Positions 41,255 through 51,000 of a stretch of 64,000 nucleotides of DNA are shown here, in pieces. Source of the stretch: Flavobacteriaceae bacterium UBA3356 (GTDB lineage Bacteria; Bacteroidota; Bacteroidia; Flavobacteriales; Flavobacteriaceae); the NCBI GenBank assembly GCA_002360635.1, contig DEQW01000001.1, positions 413,689 to 477,688 on the forward strand, given 5' to 3'. The notes below the pieces were generated by a model. That model was not told where the DNA came from and ran no database searches. It saw only the letters and a program-made list of their open reading frames with translations. The position numbers and the translations under genes are program-made. How positions within the stretch are numbered: the stretch's first letter is position 1; every line of letters starts with the position of its first letter.

Positions 41255-44200
41255 ATGAAAGAAGGTATCGCAGGGAAAATTGCAAAAATCTTTATACAAT
41301 CAAAGCTTACAGTGCTATTGATGATCGTGTTTATGGTTGTTGGTGTGTACAGTTCGTTTTTAATTCCGCGTGAGGAAGAACCACAAATTGATGTGCCAAT
41401 GGCCGATATTTTTGTAGGCTATCCAGGAGCAAGTCCTACTGAAGTGGAATCGCGTGTGATTAAGCCATTAGAGCAATTAATTTCCAATATTAAAGGTGTG
41501 GAATATGTGTATTCTACCTCGATGAAGGAGCAAGGAATGGTGATTGTGCAGTTTTACGTGGGCGAAGATATTGAGCGTTCATTTGTAAAACTTTACAATG
41601 AAATCAATAAGCATATGGACCAAATGCCGCAAGGTGTCACATTTCCGTTGGTAAAAACACGAGCAATTGATGATGTCCCTATGTTAGGATTGACCTTGTG
41701 GAGTGAAAATTACGACGATTATCAGCTAAGCCAAATGGCACAAGAGCTTGAAGCTGAAATTGAAAAGGTAAACGATGTTGCCATTACTCACAAAATTGGA
41801 GGTAGAAATCGTCAATTGCGAGTGGTATTGGACAAAGATAAATTAGCTGCAAGCGGATTAGATTTCTTATCGGTTTCTGAAATGATCAAAGCGAACAATG
41901 CACAGTTAAATTCAGGTAGCTTTGATAAGAATGATACCGAATTTCTGGTCAATACTGGGAAGTTTTTAGAATCGGTTACAGATGTTGAAAATTTAGTGGT
42001 TGGCGTACAACAAAATCAACCCATCTATTTAAAACAAGTGGCTACTATTATCGATGGGCCGGAAATACCACAAAATTATGTGAGTTTGGGATTTGGTCAA
42101 GGCAGTGAAAAAGCTTCCAACTTTAAATCTGAATATCCTGCAGTAACTATTTCGGTAGCAAAACGTAAAGGTGCAGACGCAATGAAAATTGCAGAAGTCA
42201 TTATTAATAAAGTAGATCATTTACGAAGTAATTTAATTCCTGACGATGTGCACGTAGAAATTACCAGAAACTATGGGGAAACCGCATCGCACAAAGTTTC
42301 TGAATTGCTGTTACACCTCATTGGTTCTATCATCGCAGTTACTATTGTTGTAATGTTAGCTATGGGTTGGAGAGGTGGTTTAGTGGTGTTTTTATCGGTT
42401 CCGATTACCTTTGCATTGACACTGTTAAGCTATTATATGTTAGATTATACACTTAACAGAATTACGCTTTTCGCTTTGGTATTTGTTACTGGAATTGTAG
42501 TAGATGACTCGATTATCATCGCCGAAAATATGCACAGGCATTTTAAGATGAAACGTTTACCTTTTAAACAAGCAGCACTTTATGCTATTAACGAAGTAGG
42601 AAACCCAACGATATTAGCAACTTTTACGGTCATTGCTTCGGTTTTACCTATGGCTTTTGTTTCTGGATTAATGGGGCCTTATATGTCACCAATGCCCATT
42701 GGAGCTTCCATTGCAATGATTTTGTCTTTGTTTGTCGCATTGACCATAACCCCTTATTTAGGTTATATTTTCTTACGGGAAAAAGACAAAAAAGGCAACG
42801 TTAAAAAGGAAGAAAAACCAATTGAGGATACATTCATTTACCGGGCGTACAACAAACTTGAAAGCCCATTATTGGAAAGCAGAACAAAGCGCTGGCTATT
42901 TTTGGGAGGAACGTTTGTTCTCTTATTGGCAACTATGGTATTGTTTTTTACAAAATCCGTTGCCGTAAAAATGTTGCCTTTTGATAATAAAAATGAATTC
43001 CAAGTAGTCATTGATATGCCAGAAGGCACAACGCTTGAACGTACAGGAGTTGTAGCCCAAGAAATTGCTCAGTATTTATCGACACGTCCAGAAGTAGTAA
43101 ATTATCAAAATTATATAGGAACTTCTGCACCCATCACTTTCAATGGTTTGGTACGTCATTACGATTTACGTGGTGGCAGTAATATGGCAGACATCCAAGT
43201 GAACCTACTTGACAAGGGAGAACGAAGTGCACAAAGTCACGACATCGCAAAATTATTGCGCCCAGATATTCAAAAGATCGCTTCAAAATATAATGCGAAT
43301 GTAAAGCTGGTTGAGGTGCCGCCAGGACCACCAGTATTGTCTACAATTGTTGCCGAAGTTTATGGACCAGATTATGATAAACAGATTGAGATTGCTAATA
43401 ATGTCCAAACTATTTTAAAAAATACAGAAGATGTTGTGGATATTGATTGGATGGTAGAAGCAGATCAAACAGAATATCAATTCGATATCAATAAAGAAAA
43501 AGCGATGTTGTATGGCGTGGCACCACAACAAATTGCCTATACAATGAATATGGCATTGTCTAACAGAGCTGTCACCCACTTGTATGATGAAGATGCCGTT
43601 AACCAAATTGGTATAGTCTTGGCTTTAGATGAAAAAGAAAAATCTACCATTACTGATATTTCACAACTAAAAGTGACATCGAAACAAGGTACTATGGTGC
43701 CTATTGCAGATTTGGTTGATATCAAAGAGGTTACAAGTCCAAAAAGTATTTACCGAAAAAACCAAAAACGTGTGGTGTATGTGATGGCAGATATGGCTGG
43801 AGATCTAGAGAGTCCTGCATATGCAATTCTTGGGATGGATGAAAAGCTGAAAGAGATTCCATTACCTGCCGGTTACAACATTAACGAAATGTATTTAGGC
43901 CAACCGGAATTCGAGGACGATTACACGGTAAAATGGGATGGCGAATGGCAAATCACCTTGGAAGTATTCAGGGATTTAGGAGTGGCCTTTTTAGGCGCAA
44001 TCATCTTGATATACATCTTGATTGTTGGCTGGTTTCAAAATTTTAAGGCACCTATTGTAATGATGGTTGCCATACCATTATCCTTAATCGGAATTATATT
44101 AGGGCACTGGATTATGGGTGCATTTTTTACGGCGACATCATTTATAGGGATGATTGCTTTGGCAGGAATTATGGTGCGAAACTCAGTTTTACTCATTGAC

Positions 44201-44449
44201 TTTATCAACTTAAGAACAGCTGAAGGTGTACCTTTAAAACAAGCCGCAATTGAAGCTGGTGCCGTGAGAACAACCCCAATTCTTTTAACAGCGGGAACGG
44301 TTGTAATAGGCGCATTTGTGATTTTATTTGACCCTATTTTCCAAGGATTGGCCATCTCTTTAATGGGAGGAACCATCGTATCTACAGTCTTGACTTTATT
44401 GGTCGTTCCACTGGTATATTATATGATTGAAAAGAAAAATTATAAATAA
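41255..44449 (+). CDS. RND efflux permease, AcrB-type
   Basis: The 1064-residue protein has the RND duplication with 12 membrane segments. It starts FIQSKLTVLLMIVFMVVGVY and reads PREEEPQIDVPMADIFVGYP. The fourth segment carries VTGIVVDDSIIIAENMHRHF, with the adjacent Asp pair VDD of proton-coupled hydrophobe/amphiphile exporters; this differs from the DFGxxxDG metal signature of the pump at 23845. The substrate is unknown. It is transcribed from the Crp/Fnr-type promoter at 38779 and lies between sulfur-related genes. Confidence 0.92.
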   Translation: MKEGIAGKIAKIFIQSKLTVLLMIVFMVVGVYSSFLIPREEEPQIDVPMADIFVGYPGASPTEVESRVIKPLEQLISNIKGVEYVYSTSMKEQGMVIVQFYVGEDIERSFVKLYNEINKHMDQMPQGVTFPLVKTRAIDDVPMLGLTLWSENYDDYQLSQMAQELEAEIEKVNDVAITHKIGGRNRQLRVVLDKDKLAASGLDFLSVSEMIKANNAQLNSGSFDKNDTEFLVNTGKFLESVTDVENLVVGVQQNQPIYLKQVATIIDGPEIPQNYVSLGFGQGSEKASNFKSEYPAVTISVAKRKGADAMKIAEVIINKVDHLRSNLIPDDVHVEITRNYGETASHKVSELLLHLIGSIIAVTIVVMLAMGWRGGLVVFLSVPITFALTLLSYYMLDYTLNRITLFALVFVTGIVVDDSIIIAENMHRHFKMKRLPFKQAALYAINEVGNPTILATFTVIASVLPMAFVSGLMGPYMSPMPIGASIAMILSLFVALTITPYLGYIFLREKDKKGNVKKEEKPIEDTFIYRAYNKLESPLLESRTKRWLFLGGTFVLLLATMVLFFTKSVAVKMLPFDNKNEFQVVIDMPEGTTLERTGVVAQEIAQYLSTRPEVVNYQNYIGTSAPITFNGLVRHYDLRGGSNMADIQVNLLDKGERSAQSHDIAKLLRPDIQKIASKYNANVKLVEVPPGPPVLSTIVAEVYGPDYDKQIEIANNVQTILKNTEDVVDIDWMVEADQTEYQFDINKEKAMLYGVAPQQIAYTMNMALSNRAVTHLYDEDAVNQIGIVLALDEKEKSTITDISQLKVTSKQGTMVPIADLVDIKEVTSPKSIYRKNQKRVVYVMADMAGDLESPAYAILGMDEKLKEIPLPAGYNINEMYLGQPEFEDDYTVKWDGEWQITLEVFRDLGVAFLGAIILIYILIVGWFQNFKAPIVMMVAIPLSLIGIILGHWIMGAFFTATSFIGMIALAGIMVRNSVLLIDFINLRTAEGVPLKQAAIEAGAVRTTPILLTAGTVVIGAFVILFDPIFQGLAISLMGGTIVSTVLTLLVVPLVYYMIEKKNYK

Positions 44450-44450
44450 T

Positions 44451-44756
44451 ATGAAATTAGTTATCGTAACAGCAGTGGAAGAGTTTCAGAAAGATGTTTT
44501 GAAGCTCTTCAAAAAATCAAATATTAAGAACTTCAGCAGTTCAGATATTGATGGTTATAAAAATGGGAGTTCAGTTTTAATGACTTCTAGTTGGTTTTCA
44601 GGTCAAAAATCAGGGAATGAATCCAGCTTGTTTTTCTCTTTTACAGAAGATGAACATATTAGTGCTTTATTCAGCTTAATTAAAGAATTCAATACAAATT
44701 TAGAAACGAACAATCCTATTAGAGCAGTAGTTGTTCCCATCGAAAAATCAATTTAA
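44451..44756 (+). CDS. PII-like small protein (DUF3240-type)
   Basis: The ATG at 44451 follows the pump stop by 1 base and gives 101 residues. The start KLVIVTAVEEFQKDVLKLFK and the end NPIRAVVVPIEKSI form a ferredoxin-like beta-alpha-beta pattern of PII/CutA-type proteins. Such proteins are often found behind RND pump genes in this phylum and are thought to be regulators or metal sensors. The family assignment is tentative. Confidence 0.6.
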   Translation: MKLVIVTAVEEFQKDVLKLFKKSNIKNFSSSDIDGYKNGSSVLMTSSWFSGQKSGNESSLFFSFTEDEHISALFSLIKEFNTNLETNNPIRAVVVPIEKSI

Positions 44757-44772
44757 ACAAAAACGTAGCAAG

Positions 44773-44958
44773 ATGTTAAATACATATTTTAGAGTTATAG
44801 TTGGCACAATGGTATTATTGAGTGTTGTACTTTCAGTTTATGTGAGTCCATATTGGATGTGGTTTACAGTGTTTATAGGTGTAAACTTAATCCAGTCGGC
44901 ATTTACAAAATGGTGTTTATTGGAGACCATTTTGCAAAAGTTAGGTGTAAAAAAATAA
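44773..44958 (+). CDS. DUF2892 (YgaP-type) membrane protein
   Basis: The ATG at 44773 gives 61 residues with two membrane segments (VIVGTMVLLSVVLSVYV; WFTVFIGVNLIQSAF) and the family-like end FTKWCLLETILQKLGVK. DUF2892 domains are often fused to or encoded with rhodaneses and sulfur genes. It is the last gene of the RND operon. Two bases downstream begin the remains of an integrase on the other strand. Confidence 0.75.
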   Translation: MLNTYFRVIVGTMVLLSVVLSVYVSPYWMWFTVFIGVNLIQSAFTKWCLLETILQKLGVKK

Positions 44959-44959
44959 A

Positions 44960-45137
44960 TTACTGCAAAATAGTCCTAAGAACTACAAGGTTATTTTCTA
45001 CTGACCTTTCAGAGAGACTTAATTTTAAAATAAATCTTAAGTCTTCTCAAAAAGGCTTCGTCTATTTCTTTAAAGGTCAACTGCTTTTTCTTATGAAAGT
45101 TTATTACGTGGTTTACACGAGCCTTATCGGCAGACAG
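44960..45137 (-). pseudogene. Tyrosine recombinase (phage integrase) remnant, frameshifted
   Basis: On the minus strand one frame reads VNHVINFHKKKQLTFKEIDE and AFLRRLKIYFK; after a one-frame shift near 45025-45035 it continues KLSLSERSVENNLVVLRTIL and stops at TAA (44962-44960). This is the SAM-like N-terminal core-binding domain of Bacteroidota tyrosine recombinases (TFK.ID..FL..., then LSE.S...NL..LRTI). The catalytic domain is missing. It lies 160 bases from the 3' end of tRNA-Asp, the usual place for an integrase of a tRNA-inserted element. Confidence 0.7.
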
Positions 45138-45202
45138 TTAAAAGAGTTTATTATTTGAAGAAAAATTAAGATAAAAACAGGAGAAACAACTTTAAACAAA
45201 AA

Positions 45203-45226
45203 AAGCCCATCCTGATGGATAAGCTT
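45203..45226 (-). terminator. Terminator after tRNA-Asp
   Basis: On the minus strand AAGCTTATCC-ATCA-GGATGGGCTT forms a 10-bp stem with two G-U pairs, followed by a run of T. It lies 72 bases downstream of the tRNA. Confidence 0.75.
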
Positions 45227-45253
45227 CTCATTGGTCTAATTTCTTAAACCACA

Positions 45254-45277
45254 GATAGTTAAATTGAATTAACTATC
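45254..45277. repeat. Perfect inverted repeat GATAGTTAA / TTAACTATC
   Basis: A 9-bp perfect stem with the loop ATTGAA lies between the tRNA-Asp 3' end and its terminator. It has no T-run. It could be a relic of a recombination site or an RNA processing hairpin; nothing more can be said. Confidence 0.5.
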
Positions 45278-45297
45278 ACAACACAACATTTTAATTG

Positions 45298-45371
45298 CGG
45301 TCTGGACGAGACTCGAACTCGCGACCCCCTGCGTGACAGGCAGGTATTCTAACCAACTGAACTACCAGACC
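45298..45371 (-). tRNA. tRNA-Asp(GTC)
   Basis: The 74-base minus-strand sequence folds as a class I tRNA: acceptor GGTCTGG / CCAGACC, D arm with AGTTGGTTAGA, anticodon stem CCTGC / GCAGG enclosing CTGTCAC (anticodon GTC), and T arm GCGAG-TTCGAGT-CTCGT. The discriminator base is G and CCA is not encoded. Confidence 0.95.
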
Positions 45372-45390
45372 GTTGCTATCTTAGCGGTGG

Positions 45391-45420
45391 CAAATATACC
45401 ACGCATTTTCATTTTGACAA
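45391..45420 (-). promoter_or_regulatory. tRNA-Asp promoter
   Basis: On the minus strand TATATTTG (45398-45391) matches TAnnTTTG, with TTG at 45420-45418 and a 19-base spacer. The element ends 19 bases before the tRNA 5' end. Confidence 0.75.
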
Positions 45421-45444
45421 ACATTTTTTTGAAAAATTTTCCAT

Positions 45445-46377
45445 CTATCCCCCAAACTTTTGACGCTCTACTAAATAGGTAGTCAAAATTTTATTGAAAC
45501 TCTCATTAATATCGGCTGCTACATACTTAATTCGGTATTGACCACATTTAAGTTTTAATTCTGAAAAATAGTTTGCCACAGCTGTTTCATACGATTGTTT
45601 AATGTTTTCGGCATATAAGTTAATATGTTCACCTGTTTCTACGTCTACAAAGCGCTTCGGACGATTACTGAAATTGAAATCCTGCTCTTTCTCTTTATCG
45701 AAAGTATGGAACAAAATTACTTCATGCTTATTGTATTTTAAATGCTGCAAGGCTTCAAACAAAGCTTCTTCTTCAGCATCGCTTTGAAACATATCAGTAA
45801 ACAGAAACACAAGTGAGCGCCGTTTTAACTTTTCAGCAATTAAGTGCAGGTGCGAATAGGTTTTTGTCGTTTTCTTTTCAGCAGGTTTTTGAATGGCTTC
45901 ATTCAACTTTCCCAACAACATTTGGTGATGCCGTTCGCTTCCTTTTTCATTGGCATAAAACTCATATTCATTACTGTAAATACTCATCCCTACTGCATCT
46001 CGTTGTCTTTTAAGCAGATTCATAATCGCTGCGGAAGCCAAAACCGAAAACCCTATTTTATTTAAAGAATTGATTCCAAATTGTTTCAGCTTTGGATAAT
46101 GCATAGAACTACTGTTGTCAATAATTATATGACATCGTAAATTGGTTTCTTCTTCGTACCGTTTTGTGTAGAGTTTGTCTGTTTTGGCAAATAACTTCCA
46201 ATCTATATGCTTGGTGCTTTCGCCTTGATTATAAATTTTATGCTCAGCAAATTCTGCCGAAAACCCGTGAAACGGACTTTTGTGAAGCCCAGAAATAAAT
46301 CCCTCTACCACCTGCTTGGCAAGAAGCTCCAAGTTTTTAAACCCAGTTATTTCGTTTATTTCTTTCTCTATATTCAC
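45445..46377 (-). CDS. DUF58 domain protein
   Basis: The 310-residue protein carries the DUF58 signature GESTKHIDWKLFAKTDKLYT near residue 55 and the von Willebrand A-like IIDNSSSMHYPKL motif (MIDAS-like DxSxS). LVFLFTDMFQ follows near 195. DUF58 proteins usually act with MoxR ATPases as chaperones, but no moxR gene is next to it here. The adjacent minus-strand clpP ends upstream with 14 bases between. Confidence 0.88.
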   Translation of the reverse strand: MNIEKEINEITGFKNLELLAKQVVEGFISGLHKSPFHGFSAEFAEHKIYNQGESTKHIDWKLFAKTDKLYTKRYEEETNLRCHIIIDNSSSMHYPKLKQFGINSLNKIGFSVLASAAIMNLLKRQRDAVGMSIYSNEYEFYANEKGSERHHQMLLGKLNEAIQKPAEKKTTKTYSHLHLIAEKLKRRSLVFLFTDMFQSDAEEEALFEALQHLKYNKHEVILFHTFDKEKEQDFNFSNRPKRFVDVETGEHINLYAENIKQSYETAVANYFSELKLKCGQYRIKYVAADINESFNKILTTYLVERQKFGG

Positions 46378-46391
46378 TTTTCGGTTGAATT

Positions 46392-46937
46392 TTACTTTAA
46401 TACCTTGTCCACAATTCCGTAAGCAACACTTTCTTCAGCATCCATCCAATGGTCGCGGTTAAAGTCTTTCATTACTTTTTCAAATTTTTGACCGCAATTA
46501 TCGGCTAAAACCTGAGCACTCAATTCTTTTGTTTTTAATATTTCCTGAGCGGTAATTTCAATATCACTTGCAGGGCCTCTTGTTCCGCCACTAGGTTGGT
46601 GAATCATCACTCTGGCATTGGGTTGAATGTAACGTTTCCCTTTTTCTCCTGCTGAAAGCAAAATACTTCCCATAGAAGCTGCTAAACCCGTACAAATGGT
46701 TGAAACTGGGCTTTTAATCTGCTTAATGGTATCGTACATAGAAAATCCTGCGGTTACATAGCCTCCCGGACTATTGATGTAGAGCTTAATTTCCTCTTGG
46801 TTAAGCGAATCAAAATAAAGCAAACGCTCTACTACATGTTTTGCACTCTCATCATCTACTTGTCCCCAAAGAAATACTTTGCGTTCACTCAATAGTTTGT
46901 TATCTATCCAATCTTGTACTTTATTTATCTTTTCCAT
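46392..46937 (-). CDS. clpP: ClpP-family ATP-dependent protease subunit
   Basis: The ATG at 46937 gives 181 residues; the frame is open 30 codons further upstream but the conserved fold starts here. The catalytic triad is visible as Ser88 (LAASMGSIL), His113 (RVMIHQPSGG) and Asp162 (NRDHWMDAEE). The chain is slightly shorter than E. coli ClpP and lacks a long propeptide. It may be a second ClpP paralogue, because clpP usually sits with tig and clpX and neither is here. Confidence 0.9.
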   Translation of the reverse strand: MEKINKVQDWIDNKLLSERKVFLWGQVDDESAKHVVERLLYFDSLNQEEIKLYINSPGGYVTAGFSMYDTIKQIKSPVSTICTGLAASMGSILLSAGEKGKRYIQPNARVMIHQPSGGTRGPASDIEITAQEILKTKELSAQVLADNCGQKFEKVMKDFNRDHWMDAEESVAYGIVDKVLK

Positions 46938-46995
46938 AGTATTTTTTATTTTAATACTTGTATTTGAGTATGAATGTAAACTTACTAAAAATAAA

Positions 46996-47024
46996 AAAAG
47001 GCTCAGCACATCGCCAAGCCTTTT
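46996..47024 (-). terminator. Terminator after trxA
   Basis: The minus strand has AAAAGGCT and AGCCTTTT arms around a 13-base loop with a following T-run, 31 bases after the trxA stop. Confidence 0.7.
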
Positions 47025-47054
47025 CAACTTAATTTTTCTTTTTCAATTTTCTTA

Positions 47055-47372
47055 TTAAAGAAGTTGATCAATCGCTTCTTCATATACGTTTTTAGGCGCA
47101 ACACCTACTTGTCTTCCTACTAATTCCCCCTTATTGAAAACCAATACTGTTGGGATGTTTCTTACTCCGTATTTAGCAGCAAACTCCTGATTTGCATCAA
47201 CGTCTACTTTACCTACAACGGCTTTACCTTCATAGTCTTTACTTATTTCATCAATAATAGGTCCTACCATTCTACAAGGTCCGCACCATGCAGCCCAAAA
47301 ATCTACTATTACCGGTTTATCACTTTTTAAAACGGTTTCGTCAAATGTCGCATCAGTTATTTCTAAAGCCAT
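47055..47372 (-). CDS. trxA: Thioredoxin
   Basis: The 105-residue protein has the canonical active site FWAAWCGPCRM (Cys30, Cys33), the cis-proline loop NIPTVLVFNKG and KVDVDANQEFAAKYGV. It is the general cytoplasmic disulfide reductant. The promoter at 47395 and the terminator at 46996 make it a single-gene unit. Confidence 0.96.
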   Translation of the reverse strand: MALEITDATFDETVLKSDKPVIVDFWAAWCGPCRMVGPIIDEISKDYEGKAVVGKVDVDANQEFAAKYGVRNIPTVLVFNKGELVGRQVGVAPKNVYEEAIDQLL

Positions 47373-47394
47373 AATTTTATTTTTTATTGTTATG

Positions 47395-47402
47395 CAAAAG
47401 TA
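47395..47402 (-). promoter_or_regulatory. trxA -7 element TACTTTTG
   Basis: A full TAnnTTTG match on the minus strand, 22 bases before the trxA start. Confidence 0.65.
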
Positions 47403-47505
47403 GTCATTTTTTGGGCTAAACCTTACAGCCCTAACATTACTTTATATAATAGGTTTATTGTTTTTGTTGATAGTTTTTGCAAAAATCCACCTAATAATTA
47501 TTTGT

Positions 47506-48039
47506 TCAACTTACTTTCCACATTCCCAAAAGACAAGAATTGTCTTTACTTGGGTAAGCTGAGTATTCAGTATGAAACATTTTAAACTTTGGAATTAATT
47601 GATGTATATGTTCATCTTTTAAACCTGTTAATCTTCCGTCATTTAATCCTTGATTAGAAAAAACATCAACTATCGCAATAAAAAATTTTTGTTTTATTGG
47701 GTTCTTTCTATATGAGCAAAGTTTTTTTAATTTATTAATGTCATTAAAATACAAGCTTAGTTTAGATGCTACTTTACATTCAAAAACGTATAACTCTCCA
47801 TCCTTATTTTTAAATAGTAAATCAGTTGGCCCACCATTGTTCAAACTATATTCACGCAACCAACATACTTCTTCTCCAAACACTTTAAGTTCGTGAGTTT
47901 TTAATAGTCTTCCTATTTGGAAAACAAGGTATAATTCGGGTGCAAAGAAAATTCCTGCCTTTGGTTTCAATAAATTAATTGAAGCATCTTCATTTTCTAA
48001 AAGATTAAAAATCTTATTATAAGTATATTCAAAGTCCAA
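47506..48039 (-). CDS. PD-(D/E)XK-like nuclease-fold protein behind dnaE
   Basis: The 177-residue protein is not from a family I can name. NNGGPTDLLFKNKDGELYVF followed by ECKVAS gives the order D...ExK, the catalytic pattern of PD-(D/E)XK nucleases; a hydrophobic strand precedes each part. The rest (KKLCSYRKNPIKQKFFIAIV) also fits the fold's later strand. It starts 2 bases after the dnaE stop, so it should be co-transcribed with it. A role in DNA repair or defence is inference only. Confidence 0.55.
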   Translation of the reverse strand: MDFEYTYNKIFNLLENEDASINLLKPKAGIFFAPELYLVFQIGRLLKTHELKVFGEEVCWLREYSLNNGGPTDLLFKNKDGELYVFECKVASKLSLYFNDINKLKKLCSYRKNPIKQKFFIAIVDVFSNQGLNDGRLTGLKDEHIHQLIPKFKMFHTEYSAYPSKDNSCLLGMWKVS

Positions 48040-48041
48040 CC

Positions 48042-51000
48042 TTAATTCAATTTATATTTGAAGTCTGTTTTCTCCAATTCTTCTATCAATTCATTGCTTA
48101 TGTCAATTTTTTGCTTGCGGGAAGGCATATTGATTTTAATTTTTTCTTTTAATTCATATACAAGGAAATGTAACTGCTTATCTCCTTTATGTGTTTCAAA
48201 TAAAGCTTTAAGACCTTCTATTTTTTCTTCGGCCAACTCTTCAATAGGTATTTGCACCGTTATTTTTTTTGATTGGCTCTTTAAAACGGTGTTCAACAAT
48301 TGAATTTGATGGTACATCACTTTGGGTTTGCCCTTTTTCCCCGTTTTACGATTGGTCCATCCTTCTTTTACTGAAACCATGAAGTAAAGCGTTTGATTTT
48401 CATTGATTAAATGACGGTACTTTAAATTTTCTTCGCTGAAAATAGCAAACTCAAAACTATCTTCATAATCTTCAATGGTAAAGATTGTAAACTCTTCGCC
48501 TCGCCTCGTAGTTCTATACTGAACATTGCTCACAATACCCCCAAAAGAAAGCCTACGGTTTATCAAACCTTCCATATCGTTGAAATCTGAAACCTTACAA
48601 TTGGTGAAACTTTTCATCTCAGTTTTGAAATCGTCTAGCGGATGCCCAGAAATATAAACGCCCACTACATCTTTCTCTAATTTTAGTTTTTTCATCGTTC
48701 CCCATTCTTCACAAGGCGGAACTTCCGGCTCTGGGATTTGTACATCACTGGCCTCCCCGAACAAACTTACTTGGGAAGAGTTTTGCGTTTCTTGATATGT
48801 TGAGGCATATTTCAATACTTTTTCAACAAACATAACGCCGTCGCCTTCATCGTGCAAATATTGCGCACGGTGGGTATCAAAACTATCAAAACCACCTGCC
48901 AATGCTAAACTCTCAAAAGCTTTTTTATTAGCTGCCCGTAAGTCAATGCGTTTCGCAAGGTCAAAAATGGACTTATAGTTACCGTCTTTTCTGTTTTCAA
49001 CAATAGTGGCCACAGCATTACCGCCAACGCCTTTAACGGCACCCATTCCAAAACGGATATTCCCTTGATCGTTTACTGTAAATTTATAAAAGGATTCGTT
49101 TACGTCGGGCCCTAAAACCGTCATACCCATCCGCTTGCATTCTTCCATAAAAAAAGTCACCTGCTTAATATCGTTCATGTTGTTGGAAAGCACCGCTGCC
49201 ATATATTCTGCAGGGTAATGGGCTTTTAAATAGGCAGTTTGGTATGCTATCCACGCATAACAAGTAGAGTGTGATTTGTTAAACGCGTAACTCGCAAACG
49301 CCTCCCAGTCCTTCCAAATTTTTTCCAGTTTTTCAGGGTCATGACCTTTTTTTGAAGCATTTTCGATAAAACGTGGTTTCATTTTATCGAGTACTGCTTT
49401 TTGCTTTTTACCCATCGCTTTCCGCAGCACATCGGCATCACCTTTACTGAAATCGGCCAGCTTTTGCGACAGTAACATCACCTGCTCTTGATAGACCGTA
49501 ATTCCGTAGGTTTCTTGTAAATACTCTTCCATCGCCGGAAGGTCATAGTCAATTTCTTCCTCGCCGTTTTTTCTTCTAATAAAACTTGGAATGTATTCCA
49601 ACGGTCCCGGACGGTACAAGGCGTTCATCGCAATAAGGTCGGCAAAAACGGTAGGCTTTAACTCTTTCATATACTTCTGCATTCCTGCAGATTCATACTG
49701 AAATATCCCTACGGTTTCTCCGCGCTGGAAAAGTGCGTAGGTTTCTTCATCATCCAGCGGAAAGCTGTCTGGATCGAGATCTATATTGTGTTTGTGTTTT
49801 ACAATTTTAACCGTGTCCTTAATTAAGGTCAATGTTTTCAATCCTAAGAAATCCATTTTAAGCAAACCAGCACTTTCAACGACTGAGTTGTCAAACTGAG
49901 TTACATATAAATCGGAGTCTTTTGCTACGGAAACAGGCACGAAATTGGTAATATCGTCAGGAGTAATGATTACTCCACAGGCGTGAATACCGGTATTTCG
50001 AACGGAACCTTCTAATATTTTCGCTTGGTTGATGGTTTCAGCTTCTAAATCGTCTCCTTCTGAAAGATTCAACAATTCATTAACCTTGGGCAGTTCATCA
50101 CTTCTAAATTTACTCCGTAACTCCTGCTCGCTCATGCCGAAAATTTTATTCAGCTTGGTCATATTCGGAATCAACTTCGAAATCCTATCGGCTTCATTCA
50201 ACGGTAAATCCAAAACCCGGGCTGTATCTCGAATAGACGATTTCGCCGCCATCGTACCATAGGTTATAATTTGCGCTACCTGATTGGCACCATATTTTTC
50301 AATTACATAATCCATTACCCGACTTCGGCCTTCATCATCAAAATCAATATCGATATCGGGCATACTCACACGATCCGGATTCAAAAAACGCTCAAAAAGC
50401 AAGTCGTACTTAATAGGATCGATATTTGTAATGGCCAAACAATATGCCACGGCACTACCCGCAGCAGATCCACGTCCCGGCCCTACCGAAACATCCATCT
50501 TTCGGGCTTCGCGGATAAAATCTTCAGTAATCAAAAAATATCCTGGATACCCTGTATTTTCAATAACACTCAATTCAAAATTAAGGCGTTCTTCGATCTC
50601 AGGGGTTATTTCTTTATATCGTTTTTCGGCACCTTTGAAGGTTAAATGTTTTAAATAAGCATTTTCACCTCGGTTTCCGCCATCTTCAGCATCTTTAGGG
50701 TCTTGAAATTCTTCGGGAATACTAAATTTTGGAAGTAATACATCCCTTGCCAATGAATAGGATTCTATTTTATTAACCACTTCTGAAATGTTGCTAATCG
50801 CCTCAGGTAAGTCCTTAAAGAGATTTTTCATTTCCTCTTGCGTCTTAAAATAGTATTGGTCGTTAGGCAAACCATACCGATATCCACGACCTCTACCAAT
50901 AGGTGTAGCCTGCTTTTCGCCGTCTTTTACACATAGTAAAATATCGTGAGCATTAGCATTTTCCTTGTCAATATAATAAGTGTTGTTACACGCCACCAAT

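Noticed and set aside
44853..45158. 101-residue plus-strand frame overlapping the DUF2892 gene
   Set aside because: It is out of frame with a good gene and its second half is the antisense of the integrase remains.
47055..47372. Thioredoxin as part of the dnaE operon
   Set aside because: It has its own TAnnTTTG promoter and a terminator, and a 133-base gap separates it from the gene behind dnaE.
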